Of a stretch of DNA of 64,000 nucleotides, positions 33,671-43,031 are shown piece by piece. Position numbers and translations under genes: made by a program. The notes beneath the pieces are model-generated. The model was not told the DNA's origin. It did not search any database and worked only from the letters and a program-made list of their open reading frames with translations. The first letter of the stretch is position 1. Each line of letters starts with the position of its first letter. Origin of the DNA: Buttiauxella sp965119215 (GTDB lineage Bacteria > Pseudomonadota > Gammaproteobacteria > Enterobacterales > Enterobacteriaceae); the NCBI GenBank assembly GCA_965119215.1, contig CBCPKK010000014.1, positions 97,191 to 161,190 on the forward strand. Reading direction: 5' to 3'.

Positions 33671-35476
33671 ATGACAACTCAGGCCCCACCGACCGCTTTG
33701 CTGCCGCTAACCCCGGAGCAACTGGCACGCCTCCAGGCGGCGACAACGGATTTTTCGCAGACTCAACTGGCCTGGTTATCCGGCTATTTTTGGGGAATGA
33801 TCAATCAACAACCCGGTAGCGTTGCGGCAGCACAGCCTGCTGCGGTTGAAACTCCGGTGATCACGTTAATTTCCGCTTCCCAGACCGGTAACGCGCGTCG
33901 TGTGAGCGAACAACTGCGTGACGATTTGCTGGCAGCAAAACTTAACGTCAACCTGGTGAATGCGGGTGACTATAAATTCAAACAGATTGCCCAGGAAAAA
34001 CTGCTGATTGTCGTGACTTCGACACAGGGCGAGGGTGAACCGCCTGAAGAAGCCGTGGCGCTACATAAATATTTGTTCTCGAAAAAAGCGCCAAAGCTCA
34101 CCGATACAGCATTTGCGGTATTCAGTTTGGGTGACACGTCTTACGAATTTTTCTGCCAGTCCGGTAAAGACTTTGATTCCAAAATCGCAGAGCTTGGCGG
34201 TGAACGCCTGCTGGACCGCGTAGATACTGACGTCGAATTCCAACCCGCAGCGGCAGAATGGCGTGCAAAAATTGTCGATGTTCTGAAATCCCGCGTACCG
34301 GCAGAAACGCCTGCGCAAGCAGTAGCCACTGCCACTGGCGTAGTGAACGAAGTTTTCTCAAGCCCATACACCAAAGAAGCACCACTGACAGCAACGCTTG
34401 CGGTTAACCAGAAAATCACGGGGCGCGATTCTGAAAAAGATGTGCGCCATTTCGAAATTGATTTGGGTGATTCCGGTTTGCGTTACCAGCCTGGCGACGC
34501 GCTGGGTATTTGGTATCAAAACTGTCCGGCCCTGGTTAAAGAACTGGTCGAATTGCTGTGGCTTAAAGGCGATGAGAGCGTCACTGTTGATGGCAAAACG
34601 CTGTCGCTAAGTGAAGCGCTGGAGTGGCATTTTGAGCTAACTATTAACACGGCGAATATCGTAGAGAAATATGCTCAGCTCACGCGCAACGCGGCGCTGC
34701 TGGATTTAGTCGGCGATAAAACCAAGCTGCAACACTTTGCTCAAAGCACGCCGATTGTCGACATGGTGCGTTACGCCCCGGCTGAATTAACGGCCGAACA
34801 GCTGATTGATTTGCTGCGCCCATTGACTCCGCGCCTGTACTCCATCGCTTCTTCTCAGGCGGAAGCGGAAAGCGAAGTCCATATTACGGTTGGCGTGGTG
34901 CGTTATGACATCGAAGGCCGCGCCCGTACTGGCGGTGCGTCTGGTTTCCTGGCTGACCGTCTTGAAGAAGATGGCGAAGTGCGAGTGTTCATCGAACATA
35001 ACGATAACTTCCGTCTGCCCGCTAACCCAGAAACGCCGGTCATTATGATTGGCCCAGGCACGGGTATTGCTCCGTTCCGTGCTTTCATGCAGCAGCGTGA
35101 AAACGACGGCGCAGGTGGCAAAAACTGGCTGTTCTTTGGCAACCCGCACTTTACTGACGATTTCCTTTATCAGGTTGAATGGCAGCGCTATGTCAAAGAC
35201 GGCCTGCTGACTAACATCGATCTCGCCTGGTCCCGCGACCAGGAACACAAAATATACGTACAAGATAAACTGCGCGAAAAAGGCGCGGAACTGTGGAACT
35301 GGATTAACGAAGGTGCCCACATTTACGTCTGCGGCGATGCTAATCGCATGGCGAAAGACGTTGAGCAGGTTTTACTGGAAGTGGTAGCCGAGTTCGGTGG
35401 TATGGATATCGAAACGGCAGATGAATTTTTAAGTGAGCTGCGCGTTGAGCGCCGTTATCAGCGAGATGTCTACTAA
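33671..35476 (+). CDS. cysJ: Sulfite reductase flavoprotein subunit CysJ
   Basis: 601 residues. NADPH-dependent flavoprotein (alpha subunit) that passes electrons to CysI in assimilatory sulfite reduction. N-terminal flavodoxin domain with SASQTGNARRVSEQL (about 69-83) and VFSLGDTSYEFFC; FAD domain with RLYSIASSQAE (about 388) and TGGASGFLADRL; NADPH domain with GPGTGIAPFRAFMQQR (about 459) and the C-terminal VERRYQRDVY. It overlaps cysI by 1 nt (TAATG). Confidence 0.97.
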   Translation: MTTQAPPTALLPLTPEQLARLQAATTDFSQTQLAWLSGYFWGMINQQPGSVAAAQPAAVETPVITLISASQTGNARRVSEQLRDDLLAAKLNVNLVNAGDYKFKQIAQEKLLIVVTSTQGEGEPPEEAVALHKYLFSKKAPKLTDTAFAVFSLGDTSYEFFCQSGKDFDSKIAELGGERLLDRVDTDVEFQPAAAEWRAKIVDVLKSRVPAETPAQAVATATGVVNEVFSSPYTKEAPLTATLAVNQKITGRDSEKDVRHFEIDLGDSGLRYQPGDALGIWYQNCPALVKELVELLWLKGDESVTVDGKTLSLSEALEWHFELTINTANIVEKYAQLTRNAALLDLVGDKTKLQHFAQSTPIVDMVRYAPAELTAEQLIDLLRPLTPRLYSIASSQAEAESEVHITVGVVRYDIEGRARTGGASGFLADRLEEDGEVRVFIEHNDNFRLPANPETPVIMIGPGTGIAPFRAFMQQRENDGAGGKNWLFFGNPHFTDDFLYQVEWQRYVKDGLLTNIDLAWSRDQEHKIYVQDKLREKGAELWNWINEGAHIYVCGDANRMAKDVEQVLLEVVAEFGGMDIETADEFLSELRVERRYQRDVY

Positions 35477-37188
35477 TGAGCGAAAAACACCCAGGACCAT
35501 TAGTGGTCGAAGGCAAACTGTCTGACGCCGAGCGTTTGAAACGCGAAAGCAATTTCCTGCGCGGCACCATTCAGGAAGATTTACAGGACGGACTGACCGG
35601 CGGCTTCAGAGGCGACAACTTCTTGCTGATCCGCTTCCATGGTATGTATCAGCAAGACGATCGCGATATTCGTGCTGAACGTGCAGAACAAAAGCTCGAA
35701 CCACGCCACGCCATGATGCTGCGCTGCCGTTTGCCTGGTGGGATCATCACCACCGAGCAGTGGCGTGCGATTGATAAATTTGCCGAAGACAAAACGATCT
35801 ACGGCAGCATTCGTCTGAGCAACCGCCAGACCTTCCAGTTTCACGGCATTCTGAAAAAGAACGTGAAACCGGCTCATGAAATGCTGCACGAAGTCGGGTT
35901 GGATGCGCTGGCTACGGCCAACGATGTTAACCGCAACGTGCTTTGTACTTCCAACCCGGTGGAGTCCGAGCTGCACCAGGAAGCCTACGAGTGGGCGAAG
36001 AAACTCTCTGAACACTTGTTGCCGCGCACCCGTGCTTACGCAGAAATCTGGTGGGATAAAGAAAAAGTTGCGACGACAGACGAAGAACCGATCCTCGGTT
36101 CAACTTATCTGCCGCGTAAATTTAAAACCACGGTCGTCGTGCCACCGCAGAACGATGTCGATCTTCATGCCAACGACATGAACTTCATCGCCATCGCGAA
36201 AGACGGCAAGCTGGTGGGCTTTAACCTGTTAGTCGGCGGTGGCTTGTCTATTGAGCACGGCAACAAAGCGACCTACGCCCGTACGGCGAGCGAGTTTGGC
36301 TACATTCCTTTGGAGCACACGCTGGCGGTAGCAGAAGCTGTTGTCACCACGCAACGCGACTGGGGCAACCGTACCGACCGTAAAAATGCCAAAACCAAAT
36401 ACACCCTTGAACGCGTTGGTGTTGACGTGTTTAAAGCGGAAGTTGAGCGTCGTGCTGGCATCACCTTCGAGCCGATCCGTCCGTATGAATTTACCGGGCG
36501 TGGCGACCGTATTGGTTGGGTAAAAGGTATCGACGACAAGTGGCACCTGACGCTGTTTATCGAAAATGGTCGTATTCTGGATTACCCAGGCAGGCCGCTG
36601 AAAACCGGTCTGATGGAGATCGCTAAGATCCACAAAGGTGACTTCCGTTTAACGGCGAACCAGAACCTGATCGTGGCGGGTGTTCCTGCCAGCGAAAAGG
36701 CAGCAATTGAGAAGATCGCGAAAGAAAGCGGTTTGATGAATGCCGTGAAACCACAGCGTGAAAACTCGATGGCCTGCGTGTCATTCCCGACTTGCCCGCT
36801 GGCGATGGCGGAAGCCGAACGTTTCCTGCCGCAGTTTGTGACTAAAGTTGAAGAAGTGCTGGAAAAACACGATGTGCCAGATGAGCACATTGTGACGCGT
36901 GTAACCGGCTGCCCGAATGGCTGTGGCCGTGCGTTGCTGGCAGAAATCGGCCTGGTGGGCAAAGCGCCTGGGCGCTATAACTTGCACATCGGCGGTAATC
37001 GTATCGGTACGCGTATTCCGCGTATGTACCGTGAAAACATTACTGAACCAGAGATTCTGGCTTCTATAGATGAACTGGTTGGGCGCTGGTCGAAGGAACG
37101 TGAAGCCGACGAAGGCTTTGGTGACTTCACCATCCGCGCCGGGATTGTTCGTCCGGTGTTGGACCCTGCCCGGGATTTGTGGGACTAA
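35476..37188 (+). CDS. cysI: Sulfite reductase hemoprotein subunit CysI
   Basis: 570 residues. Siroheme and 4Fe-4S hemoprotein (beta subunit) that reduces sulfite to sulfide. The cluster/siroheme ligands are in CVSFPTCPLAMAEAE (about 434-448) and GCPNGCGRALLAE (about 478-490); substrate-binding arginines lie in SIRLSNRQTFQFHG (about 114-127). Second gene of cysJIH. A repeat element separates it from cysH. Confidence 0.97.
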   Translation: MSEKHPGPLVVEGKLSDAERLKRESNFLRGTIQEDLQDGLTGGFRGDNFLLIRFHGMYQQDDRDIRAERAEQKLEPRHAMMLRCRLPGGIITTEQWRAIDKFAEDKTIYGSIRLSNRQTFQFHGILKKNVKPAHEMLHEVGLDALATANDVNRNVLCTSNPVESELHQEAYEWAKKLSEHLLPRTRAYAEIWWDKEKVATTDEEPILGSTYLPRKFKTTVVVPPQNDVDLHANDMNFIAIAKDGKLVGFNLLVGGGLSIEHGNKATYARTASEFGYIPLEHTLAVAEAVVTTQRDWGNRTDRKNAKTKYTLERVGVDVFKAEVERRAGITFEPIRPYEFTGRGDRIGWVKGIDDKWHLTLFIENGRILDYPGRPLKTGLMEIAKIHKGDFRLTANQNLIVAGVPASEKAAIEKIAKESGLMNAVKPQRENSMACVSFPTCPLAMAEAERFLPQFVTKVEEVLEKHDVPDEHIVTRVTGCPNGCGRALLAEIGLVGKAPGRYNLHIGGNRIGTRIPRMYRENITEPEILASIDELVGRWSKEREADEGFGDFTIRAGIVRPVLDPARDLWD

Positions 37189-37194
37189 ATATTG

Positions 37195-37275
37195 CCCCTC
37201 ACCCAACCTCCCCCTCGCTTGCTGCTCCCTCCTCTGACAAGGGGAGGGTTGGGGTGGGGTCCACAGGGGTGAGGG
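37195..37275. repeat. Imperfect palindromic repeat element between cysI and cysH
   Basis: About 81 bases. The outer arms CCCTCACCC (37196-37204) and GGGTGAGGG (37267-37275) are exact inverted copies. The inner arms AACCTCCCCCT (37205-37215) and AGGGGAGGGTT (37240-37250) nearly match. Composition is strikingly C-rich then G-rich. It looks like the small dispersed intergenic palindromes of enterobacteria. It lies inside the cysJIH message and could form an RNA stem. Confidence 0.7.
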
Positions 37276-37301
37276 AAAACTATTAAACAAGCGAGGCACG
37301 T

Positions 37302-38033
37302 ATGTCCGTTCTCGATTTAAAAGCATTGAACAATCTACCAAAAGTCGAGCGCGTCATGGCGCTGGCCGAGGTAAACAGCCAACTCGAAAAACTCACCGCC
37401 GAGCAACGTGTTGGATGGGCGCTGGAAAATCTGCCGGGCGAGTTTGTATTGTCCTCAAGTTTTGGGATTCAGGCGGCGGTCAGCCTGCATCTGGTGACTC
37501 AGCAGTTCCCGGATATTCCGGTGATCCTCACGGATACCGGCTATCTGTTCCCGGAAACCTACCAGTTTATTGATGAACTGACAGACAAGCTGAAACTCAA
37601 TCTGAAGGTTTATAGCGCGCAAGAAAGTGCTGCCTGGCAGGAAGCGCGTTACGGCAAACTGTGGGAGCAGGGCGTTGAAGGCATTGAGAAATACAATGAC
37701 ATCAACAAAGTCGAGCCGATGAACCGTGCACTGCGTGAACTGAACGGCCAAACCTGGTTTGCGGGTTTAAGGCGCGAACAATCCGGCAGCCGGGCGAATT
37801 TGCCGGTGCTGGCTATCCAACGCGAAGTGTTTAAAATCCTGCCGATTATCGACTGGGATAACCGCCAGGTTTACCAATATCTCACGGCTAATGGCCTGAA
37901 ATACCATCCACTGTGGGATCAGGGTTATCTCTCAGTGGGCGACACGCATACCACACGCAAGTGGGAAGAAGGTATGGCAGAAGAAGAAACCCGTTTCTTT
38001 GGCCTCAAGCGTGAGTGCGGATTACACGAGTAA
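37302..38033 (+). CDS. cysH: Phosphoadenosine phosphosulfate reductase CysH
   Basis: 243 residues. Thioredoxin- or glutaredoxin-dependent reduction of PAPS to sulfite and PAP. Substrate-binding segment LSSSFGIQAAVSLHLVT (about 50-66), DTGYLFPETYQFIDEL, GLRREQSGSRANLPVL, GDTHTTRKWEEG and the C-terminal catalytic Cys in KRECGLHE. Third gene of cysJIH, 113 nt after cysI because of the repeat. Confidence 0.96.
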   Translation: MSVLDLKALNNLPKVERVMALAEVNSQLEKLTAEQRVGWALENLPGEFVLSSSFGIQAAVSLHLVTQQFPDIPVILTDTGYLFPETYQFIDELTDKLKLNLKVYSAQESAAWQEARYGKLWEQGVEGIEKYNDINKVEPMNRALRELNGQTWFAGLRREQSGSRANLPVLAIQREVFKILPIIDWDNRQVYQYLTANGLKYHPLWDQGYLSVGDTHTTRKWEEGMAEEETRFFGLKRECGLHE

Positions 38034-38041
38034 ATACCTCA

Positions 38042-38070
38042 AGCCCTTCACAATCTGTCGAAGGGTTTTT
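38042..38070 (+). terminator. cysH terminator
   Basis: AGCCCTTC and GAAGGG(TT) pair around a 10-nt loop and are followed by six T, ending at 38070. Confidence 0.85.
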
Positions 38071-38087
38071 TATTAGTATGACTAATA
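38071..38087. promoter_or_regulatory. Palindromic operator A, upstream of the uronate locus
   Basis: TATTAGT-ATG-ACTAATA is a perfect 7+7 inverted repeat, about 270 nt before the dehydratase gene. It matches the TNGTnnnACNA pattern of FadR/FCD-type GntR regulators. The same motif appears at 45153-45169. Confidence 0.6.
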
Positions 38088-38358
38088 AATAAAGTAGCGT
38101 AATGTTTTTTCTTTTTATCCCCGCAGTGTCTTTCAACGTTCCGTCTTAAAAACCGAATATTTATCAGTGTATTAGTGATTTTCCTTTCACCATTATGCTC
38201 ACAACCCCATGTTAGTTACATTTAAGTAACCAATAATCCGCACCTTGTTAACTCAAAAATTACGACTCCGTTCACATAATAGCCATTTTATAAATACTAT
38301 AGTAATACAAATAGAGTGTTTCACTGACCTGTCTTTTCTCTACCCTACGAGAGTCGCT
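38088..38358 (+). promoter_or_regulatory. Upstream region of the dehydratase-symporter operon
   Basis: AT-rich, no gene supported. It contains GTTAC-ATTTAA-GTAAC near 38217 and operator B at 38296-38312. No CRISPR repeats are present, although E. coli has its cas genes in this position. Confidence 0.45.
38296..38312. promoter_or_regulatory. Operator B, upstream of the ManD-like gene
   Basis: The minus strand reads ATTTGTATTACTATAGT, close to ATTTGTMATACTAAAT seen at 41437 and 45262. Lies about 47 nt before the start codon, where a repressor would block a promoter. Confidence 0.5.
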
Positions 38359-39576
38359 ATGAAGATCGAACGTATAAAAGTGCTGGTTAGCCGGCATGGA
38401 CGGAATTTTGTCACGGTAAAAATTGAAACTGACGAAGGGATCTATGGTGTGGGTGATGCCACGCTAAATGGCCGGGAAATGGCTGTGGCAGCTTATCTGG
38501 AAGAGCATATTGCGCCATGCCTTATTGGTAAAGATCCGCGCAATATCGAAGATATTTGGCAATATCTCTATCGTGGCGCTTATTGGCGTAAAGGCCCGGT
38601 CACGATGACGGCCATTGGCGCAATAGACATGGCGCTGTGGGATATCCTCGGCAAACATGCGGGGCTTCCGGTGTGGCAACTGCTGGGCGGAAAAAGCCGT
38701 CAGGGCGTGACAGTTTATGTTCATGCTAACGGTGAAAGTATTAATGAAGTGCTGGATAACGCAGCGGGTTTTATTGAACAAGGTTATAAAGCCATTCGCC
38801 TGCAATGCGCGATCCCTTCGACCAAAGGGACTTATGGCACTCTGGAAGGAAAGAAAAATTACTACGAATTACAGGGAAACAGGCCATTACCCCCTGAACA
38901 AACGTGGTCGACGCGTAAATATATGAATTTCATTCCCGAGTTATTCAAAGCGGCGCGTGAGCGCTTCGGGTATGACATTGATTTACTGCATGATGTGCAT
39001 AGCCGCCTGACACCGATTGAAGCCGCGCGACTGGGTAAGTTGCTGGAGCCTTATGATTTGTTGTTCCTTGAGGACACGGTGACGGCAGAAAACCCAGCCG
39101 GTTATCAGCAAATCCGCCAACATACCACCACGCCGCTGGCCGTAGGGGAGATATTTAATACTATTTGGGATGCTAAAGAGTTAATAGAAACGCAATCCAT
39201 AGATTATATCCGCACCGCGGTTTCGCATGGTGGTGGAATCACACCGATGCGTAAATTAAGTGATTTTGCTGCGCTTTATCATGTACGTATGGCACCCCAT
39301 GGCGCACCAGATTTATCACCAATTTCGACAATGGCTCACCTGCATATTAATAGCTGGGCACCAAATTTTGGTATTCAGGAGTTTGTCGGGTTTGGAACGC
39401 CTGAATTAAATAGCATCTTTAAATACGAATTACCCCTCAAGGATGGAATGCTATTGGTTTCTGATAAGCCGGGACTGGGAATTGATATAGATGAAACCGC
39501 CATGGGAAATTATCCCTATGTCAGATCTTATCTTCCTGTTAGCCGCCTCGAAGACGGAACACTCTGGAACTGGTAA
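38359..39576 (+). CDS. D-mannonate dehydratase family protein (ManD/RspA type)
   Basis: 405 residues, enolase superfamily. Members dehydrate D-mannonate (some D-gluconate) to 2-keto-3-deoxygluconate. ManD signatures: YRGAYWRKGPVTM (about 71-83), Arg147 and Tyr159 as the catalytic pair, LLHDVHSRLTP with Asp212 and His214, Glu238 in LEDT, Glu264 in VGEIFN, His314 in PHGAPDLSP, Glu341, and the C-terminal RLEDGTLWNW. The start at 38359 gives the family N-terminus MKIERIKVLVSRHGRNF; a longer frame from 38245 does not match. Followed 23 nt later by an SSS symporter. ManD subfamilies differ greatly in activity, so mannonate as substrate is likely but not proven. Confidence 0.85.
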   Translation: MKIERIKVLVSRHGRNFVTVKIETDEGIYGVGDATLNGREMAVAAYLEEHIAPCLIGKDPRNIEDIWQYLYRGAYWRKGPVTMTAIGAIDMALWDILGKHAGLPVWQLLGGKSRQGVTVYVHANGESINEVLDNAAGFIEQGYKAIRLQCAIPSTKGTYGTLEGKKNYYELQGNRPLPPEQTWSTRKYMNFIPELFKAARERFGYDIDLLHDVHSRLTPIEAARLGKLLEPYDLLFLEDTVTAENPAGYQQIRQHTTTPLAVGEIFNTIWDAKELIETQSIDYIRTAVSHGGGITPMRKLSDFAALYHVRMAPHGAPDLSPISTMAHLHINSWAPNFGIQEFVGFGTPELNSIFKYELPLKDGMLLVSDKPGLGIDIDETAMGNYPYVRSYLPVSRLEDGTLWNW

Positions 39577-39599
39577 TCCTCTGACCTAAGGGTACGATT

Positions 39600-41375
39600 A
39601 TGATCTATGATACCGCTGTAATTTGTGGTTATTTTATCTTAATGGTGTTGATTAGCTTTATATTTAAAAAAATGGCCAGCAAGTCCTCCAGCGATTATTT
39701 CCGTGGCGGTGGGCGAATGCTGTGGTGGATGGTTGGTGCTACCGCATTTATGACGCAGTTCAGCGCCTGGACTTTTACCGGTGCTGCGGGGAAAGCCTTT
39801 AGCGATGGTTTTATGGTTGCAGCAATATTTCTCGGAAATACCATAGCCTACGGCATTTCCTGGCTGTGGTTCGCTAAACGTTTCCGTCAGGTGAGGGTCG
39901 ATACGGCAACAGAAGTGATTCGCCATCGCTTTGGTTCGCAGAGTGAACACTTCTTTACCTGGGTCATTATTCCACTGAGTATTTTGAGTGGTGCGGTAAT
40001 GATGAATGCATTGGCTATTTTTGTGAGCACAGTGTTTAAATGGGATCTCTCGGTAACTATCTGGGTTACGGGGATTGTGGTTCTGATGATCTCATTATTA
40101 AGCGGTGCCTGGGGCGTTGTGGCATCCGACTTTGTCCAAACACTTATTGTTGCTGTTATTTCTGTTGCTTGTGCGGTAGTGGCTTTAGTGAAAGTGGGTG
40201 GTCCAGTTAATATGATTACCCATTTCCCTTCAGGCTTTGTTATGGGCCCCAATATGAATTACGGAGTTGTAATCGCAGGCTCCGTTATTTTCTTTATTGT
40301 GAAGCAATTACAAAACATTAATAACATGCAGGATTCTTACCGTTTCCTGAATGCTAAAGATTCAAAGAATGCGCAAAAAGCGGCTTTCTTTGCCATGATT
40401 TTAATGGCTGTCGGCACGCTGATTTGGTTTATTCCGCCGTGGGTTTCCGCCAGTCTTTATCCTGACGCCACCGCGCAATATGCCGCACTCGGGAATAAAG
40501 CCTCGGACACGATTTATTTAAGCTTTGTTGAACGAGCAATGCCAGCGGGTACGGTGGGTTTATTAGTCGCAGGGTTATTTGCTGCAACCATGTCAACCAT
40601 GGACCCGGCGCTGAATCGTAATAGCGGGATTTTCGTGCGTAGTTTCTGGGTGCCGGTGGTTTGTCGCAATAAGAAAATCAGCGACCGTGCCGAACTGTTC
40701 GCCGGTAAAGTGTTCTGCATCGTTAATGGGGTGCTGGTCATTATTGTCTCGTTGCTCTTCAGTAAACTCGAAGGCATGAGCTTGTTTGACCTGATGATGT
40801 CAGTTTCCACGCTTGCGCAAGCGCCGCTGCTGGTGCCGCTATTCTTCGGTATGTTTATCAAGCGTACGCCGCGTTGGGCCGCCTGGGGAACGGTATTATT
40901 CGGGATGTTAGTCTCGTGGCTGTGTATCGACGTACTAACGTCGAAAGCGCTTGGGCAATGGCTGGGTATTGCTTTCACTAAACGTGAAATGAGCGAAATC
41001 AACGTCATCATTAATATCATCGCGCACCTGGTGCTGACGGGCGGCTTCTTTATCTGCACTAAATTCTTTTACCGTGAGACGTCTTACTCCGTCAAAGAAC
41101 AGCAGCAAATTGAAACCTTCTTTAAGAATATCGAAACCGAAGTGGTGGAAGATGAACATCAGCAAGGGTTTGATCTTCAACAGCGCGAAAAAATCGGCTT
41201 TATCACGATGTTGATGAGCGCGGGAATGCTGTTGATGGTCTTGATTCCGAACCCGCTATGGGGGCGGCTGTTATTCCTGGGATGTGCAGCGATAATCTTC
41301 CTGGTTGGATATTTATTACGCTTGAGTTGCCGGGTTGCCCAGAATACTCATCAGCAAGCTAAACATCCGCTCTGA
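39600..41375 (+). CDS. Sodium:solute symporter (SSS family), likely uronate or oligouronate importer
   Basis: 591 residues, about 13-14 transmembrane helices. SSS signature residues: SSDYFRGGGRMLWWMVGATAF early (about 32-50), GAWGVVASDFVQTLIVA near 176, and FAATMSTMDPALNRNSGIF near 328. Expected to import its substrate with Na+. SSS transporters serve alginate-oligomer uptake in marine alginate degraders, and this one lies in a locus with a PL17-type lyase and a ManD enzyme, so a uronate or unsaturated oligouronate is the likely cargo (inference). Second gene of its operon, terminator directly after. Confidence 0.8.
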   Translation: MIYDTAVICGYFILMVLISFIFKKMASKSSSDYFRGGGRMLWWMVGATAFMTQFSAWTFTGAAGKAFSDGFMVAAIFLGNTIAYGISWLWFAKRFRQVRVDTATEVIRHRFGSQSEHFFTWVIIPLSILSGAVMMNALAIFVSTVFKWDLSVTIWVTGIVVLMISLLSGAWGVVASDFVQTLIVAVISVACAVVALVKVGGPVNMITHFPSGFVMGPNMNYGVVIAGSVIFFIVKQLQNINNMQDSYRFLNAKDSKNAQKAAFFAMILMAVGTLIWFIPPWVSASLYPDATAQYAALGNKASDTIYLSFVERAMPAGTVGLLVAGLFAATMSTMDPALNRNSGIFVRSFWVPVVCRNKKISDRAELFAGKVFCIVNGVLVIIVSLLFSKLEGMSLFDLMMSVSTLAQAPLLVPLFFGMFIKRTPRWAAWGTVLFGMLVSWLCIDVLTSKALGQWLGIAFTKREMSEINVIINIIAHLVLTGGFFICTKFFYRETSYSVKEQQQIETFFKNIETEVVEDEHQQGFDLQQREKIGFITMLMSAGMLLMVLIPNPLWGRLLFLGCAAIIFLVGYLLRLSCRVAQNTHQQAKHPL

Positions 41376-41381
41376 GTTCAC

Positions 41382-41413
41382 AAAAGCGCCTTTAATCAGG
41401 CGCTTTTAGTTTT
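41382..41413 (+). terminator. Terminator after the SSS symporter
   Basis: AAAAGCGCC (41382-41390) and GGCGCTTTT (41399-41407) form a perfect 9-bp stem followed by a T-rich run. Confidence 0.85.
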
Positions 41414-41436
41414 CATGCTAACTGTTGATTGATAGT

Positions 41437-41452
41437 ATTTGTAATACTAAAT
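41437..41452. promoter_or_regulatory. Operator C, upstream of the SDR gene
   Basis: ATTTGTAATACTAAAT, differing at one base from the site at 45262-45277. It lies 20 nt before the SDR start codon. Confidence 0.55.
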
Positions 41453-41471
41453 GACAAATAGAGGTGATCCG

Positions 41472-42248
41472 ATGTTCTCTGATTTAAGAAACAAACGTGT
41501 GCTAATCACTGGTGCTTCGGCGGGGGTGGGTCTTGCAGCCGCGAAAGCTTTTGTACAAAGCGGTGCAAAAGTCGGAATTAATGGCCGTCGCTCTGCGCAG
41601 CAGATGGAAGCAGCCCTGGCTGAGCTCCGTGGGCAGGGGGGCGAAGTGAGTTATTTCCAGGCAGATTTGTCCCAGTCTGGTGCGTGTCAGGCGCTGGTTG
41701 CCGCTTTTGTCGAACAGTTTGGTGGCCTTGATGTGCTCATAAATAATGCCGGTGGGTTGGGTGGACGATCCGGGCTCGAGGACATTGATGATGACTTCTA
41801 CGATCGAGTGATGGATCTCAACGCGCGATCGGCACTAATGATGACTAAATACGCGATCCCACATCTTCGCGCATCTGCGAAGTTGAGCGGTGAAACGGCG
41901 TCAGTCATCAGTACAGGTTCCATTGCTGGCCGCGAAGGCGGGGGTATTGGCGCGGGGATTTATGCTGCTTCAAAGGCCTGGCTGCATGACATTCATCGCA
42001 ATTGGGTTAAAGAATTTACCAAAGATAATATCCGTTTCAATATCGTTTCTCCTGGCACTATCGACACCGCATTTCATGAAGATAAGCCGCAGGAACTGCG
42101 TGACAAAATTGCCAGTTCCATTGCGATGGGGCGTTTTGGCCGCAGTGAAGAAGTCGCACCCAGTTTCCTGTTTTTCGCCTCTCACCGTATGAGCGGCTAC
42201 ATTACCGGGCAAATTCTTGATGTAAATGGCGGACAAATGGCGCCATGA
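41472..42248 (+). CDS. SDR family oxidoreductase of the uronate locus
   Basis: 258 residues. NAD(P)-binding TGASAGVGLAAAKAF (about 13-27), NNAGG (about 90-94), catalytic Ser in ISTGSIAGREGG near 150, YAASKAW near 167, and the C-terminal ITGQILDVNGGQMAP. Candidate roles are reduction of 4-deoxy-5-ketouronate (DEH) to 2-keto-3-deoxygluconate, as in alginate pathways, or interconversion of fructuronate and mannonate. I cannot choose between them. Start 41472 has GAGGTG upstream. Confidence 0.82.
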   Translation: MFSDLRNKRVLITGASAGVGLAAAKAFVQSGAKVGINGRRSAQQMEAALAELRGQGGEVSYFQADLSQSGACQALVAAFVEQFGGLDVLINNAGGLGGRSGLEDIDDDFYDRVMDLNARSALMMTKYAIPHLRASAKLSGETASVISTGSIAGREGGGIGAGIYAASKAWLHDIHRNWVKEFTKDNIRFNIVSPGTIDTAFHEDKPQELRDKIASSIAMGRFGRSEEVAPSFLFFASHRMSGYITGQILDVNGGQMAP

Positions 42249-42255
42249 TCCCTGT

Positions 42256-42282
42256 CTGTAGAGGCACTTAGTGCCTTTACAG
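42256..42282 (+). terminator. Hairpin between the SDR and GntR genes
   Basis: CTGTAGAGGCAC (42256-42267) pairs with GTGCCTTTACAG (42271-42282), with one G-U pair and a 3-nt loop. The T tract is only TTT, so termination may be partial. Confidence 0.55.
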
Positions 42283-42329
42283 TTTGGTGGTACACTACCG
42301 ATCTTCCCTTTTTCAGGTATGACAAAAGC

Positions 42330-43025
42330 ATGCAATTCACAACCATTGCAACGACACAACGTGGGCTGGATGGACTTATTGCCAGCGACATTGCTCGTAA
42401 AATTTTATCCGGGCAGCTACAGCCTGGGGATATTTTGCCGAGCGAAGTTGAGCTTTGTGAGCAATTTGGTGTGAGCCGCACGGCTCTGCGTGAAGCGCTA
42501 AAACTGGTGTCATCGAAAGGGATGTTGGAATCGCGCCCTAAAGTCGGTACTCGCGTTCGGCCACGTAATAACTGGAATATTCTGGACGTTCAGTTGCTGG
42601 AGTGGATGAATGGCATGGAAGGGACGCTGGAAATGTATCATCAGTTTCTGGAGTTTCGTCGTGTTATTGAACCCCATGCCACAAGACTTGCTGCGGTAAA
42701 TGCGACTAGCGAACAGCGTATTGAGCTGTCCCGCGTGCACGAAGAAATGTGTGCCGTGGCGAAGGATTTCGATCCAGACCGTTGGGTGGATGTTGATACC
42801 CGCTTTCACCGCTTAATTTTCTTAGCGTCAGGCAATTGTTTTTACGCCCCATTTGGCAATGTGCTGACCACCGTATTTAAGTGGTTTATCAGCCATTCGT
42901 CGAAAGAGGGCGGCATGTGTCTGGAAGATCATCACCGTATTTATCGAGCCATTATGATTGGCGACGGTGACGCCGCCTATGACGCGTCGCTGGCATTAAT
43001 GACCGCCAGCAAGCATCGTTTATAA
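42330..43025 (+). CDS. GntR family transcriptional regulator (FadR/FCD subfamily)
   Basis: 231 residues. Winged-helix DNA-binding domain with SGQLQPGDILPSEVELCEQFGVSRTALREALKLV (split across about 31-64) and VGTRVRP, then an all-helical FCD ligand domain with metal-binding type histidines (FHRLIF, DHHRIYRAI). It is the obvious regulator of the surrounding catabolic genes. Five candidate sites of the FCD type (TNGTnnnACNA) are at 38071, 38296, 41437, 45153 and 45262. AlgO of Vibrio alginate loci belongs to the same broad family. The effector is probably a uronate breakdown product (inference). Confidence 0.88.
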   Translation: MQFTTIATTQRGLDGLIASDIARKILSGQLQPGDILPSEVELCEQFGVSRTALREALKLVSSKGMLESRPKVGTRVRPRNNWNILDVQLLEWMNGMEGTLEMYHQFLEFRRVIEPHATRLAAVNATSEQRIELSRVHEEMCAVAKDFDPDRWVDVDTRFHRLIFLASGNCFYAPFGNVLTTVFKWFISHSSKEGGMCLEDHHRIYRAIMIGDGDAAYDASLALMTASKHRL

Positions 43026-43031
43026 AGCCGT

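Noticed and set aside
42288..42300. GGTGGTACACTACC as an autoregulatory GntR site before the regulator gene
   Set aside because: It does not fit the TNGTnnnACNA spacing of the other five sites, so I did not list it as an operator.
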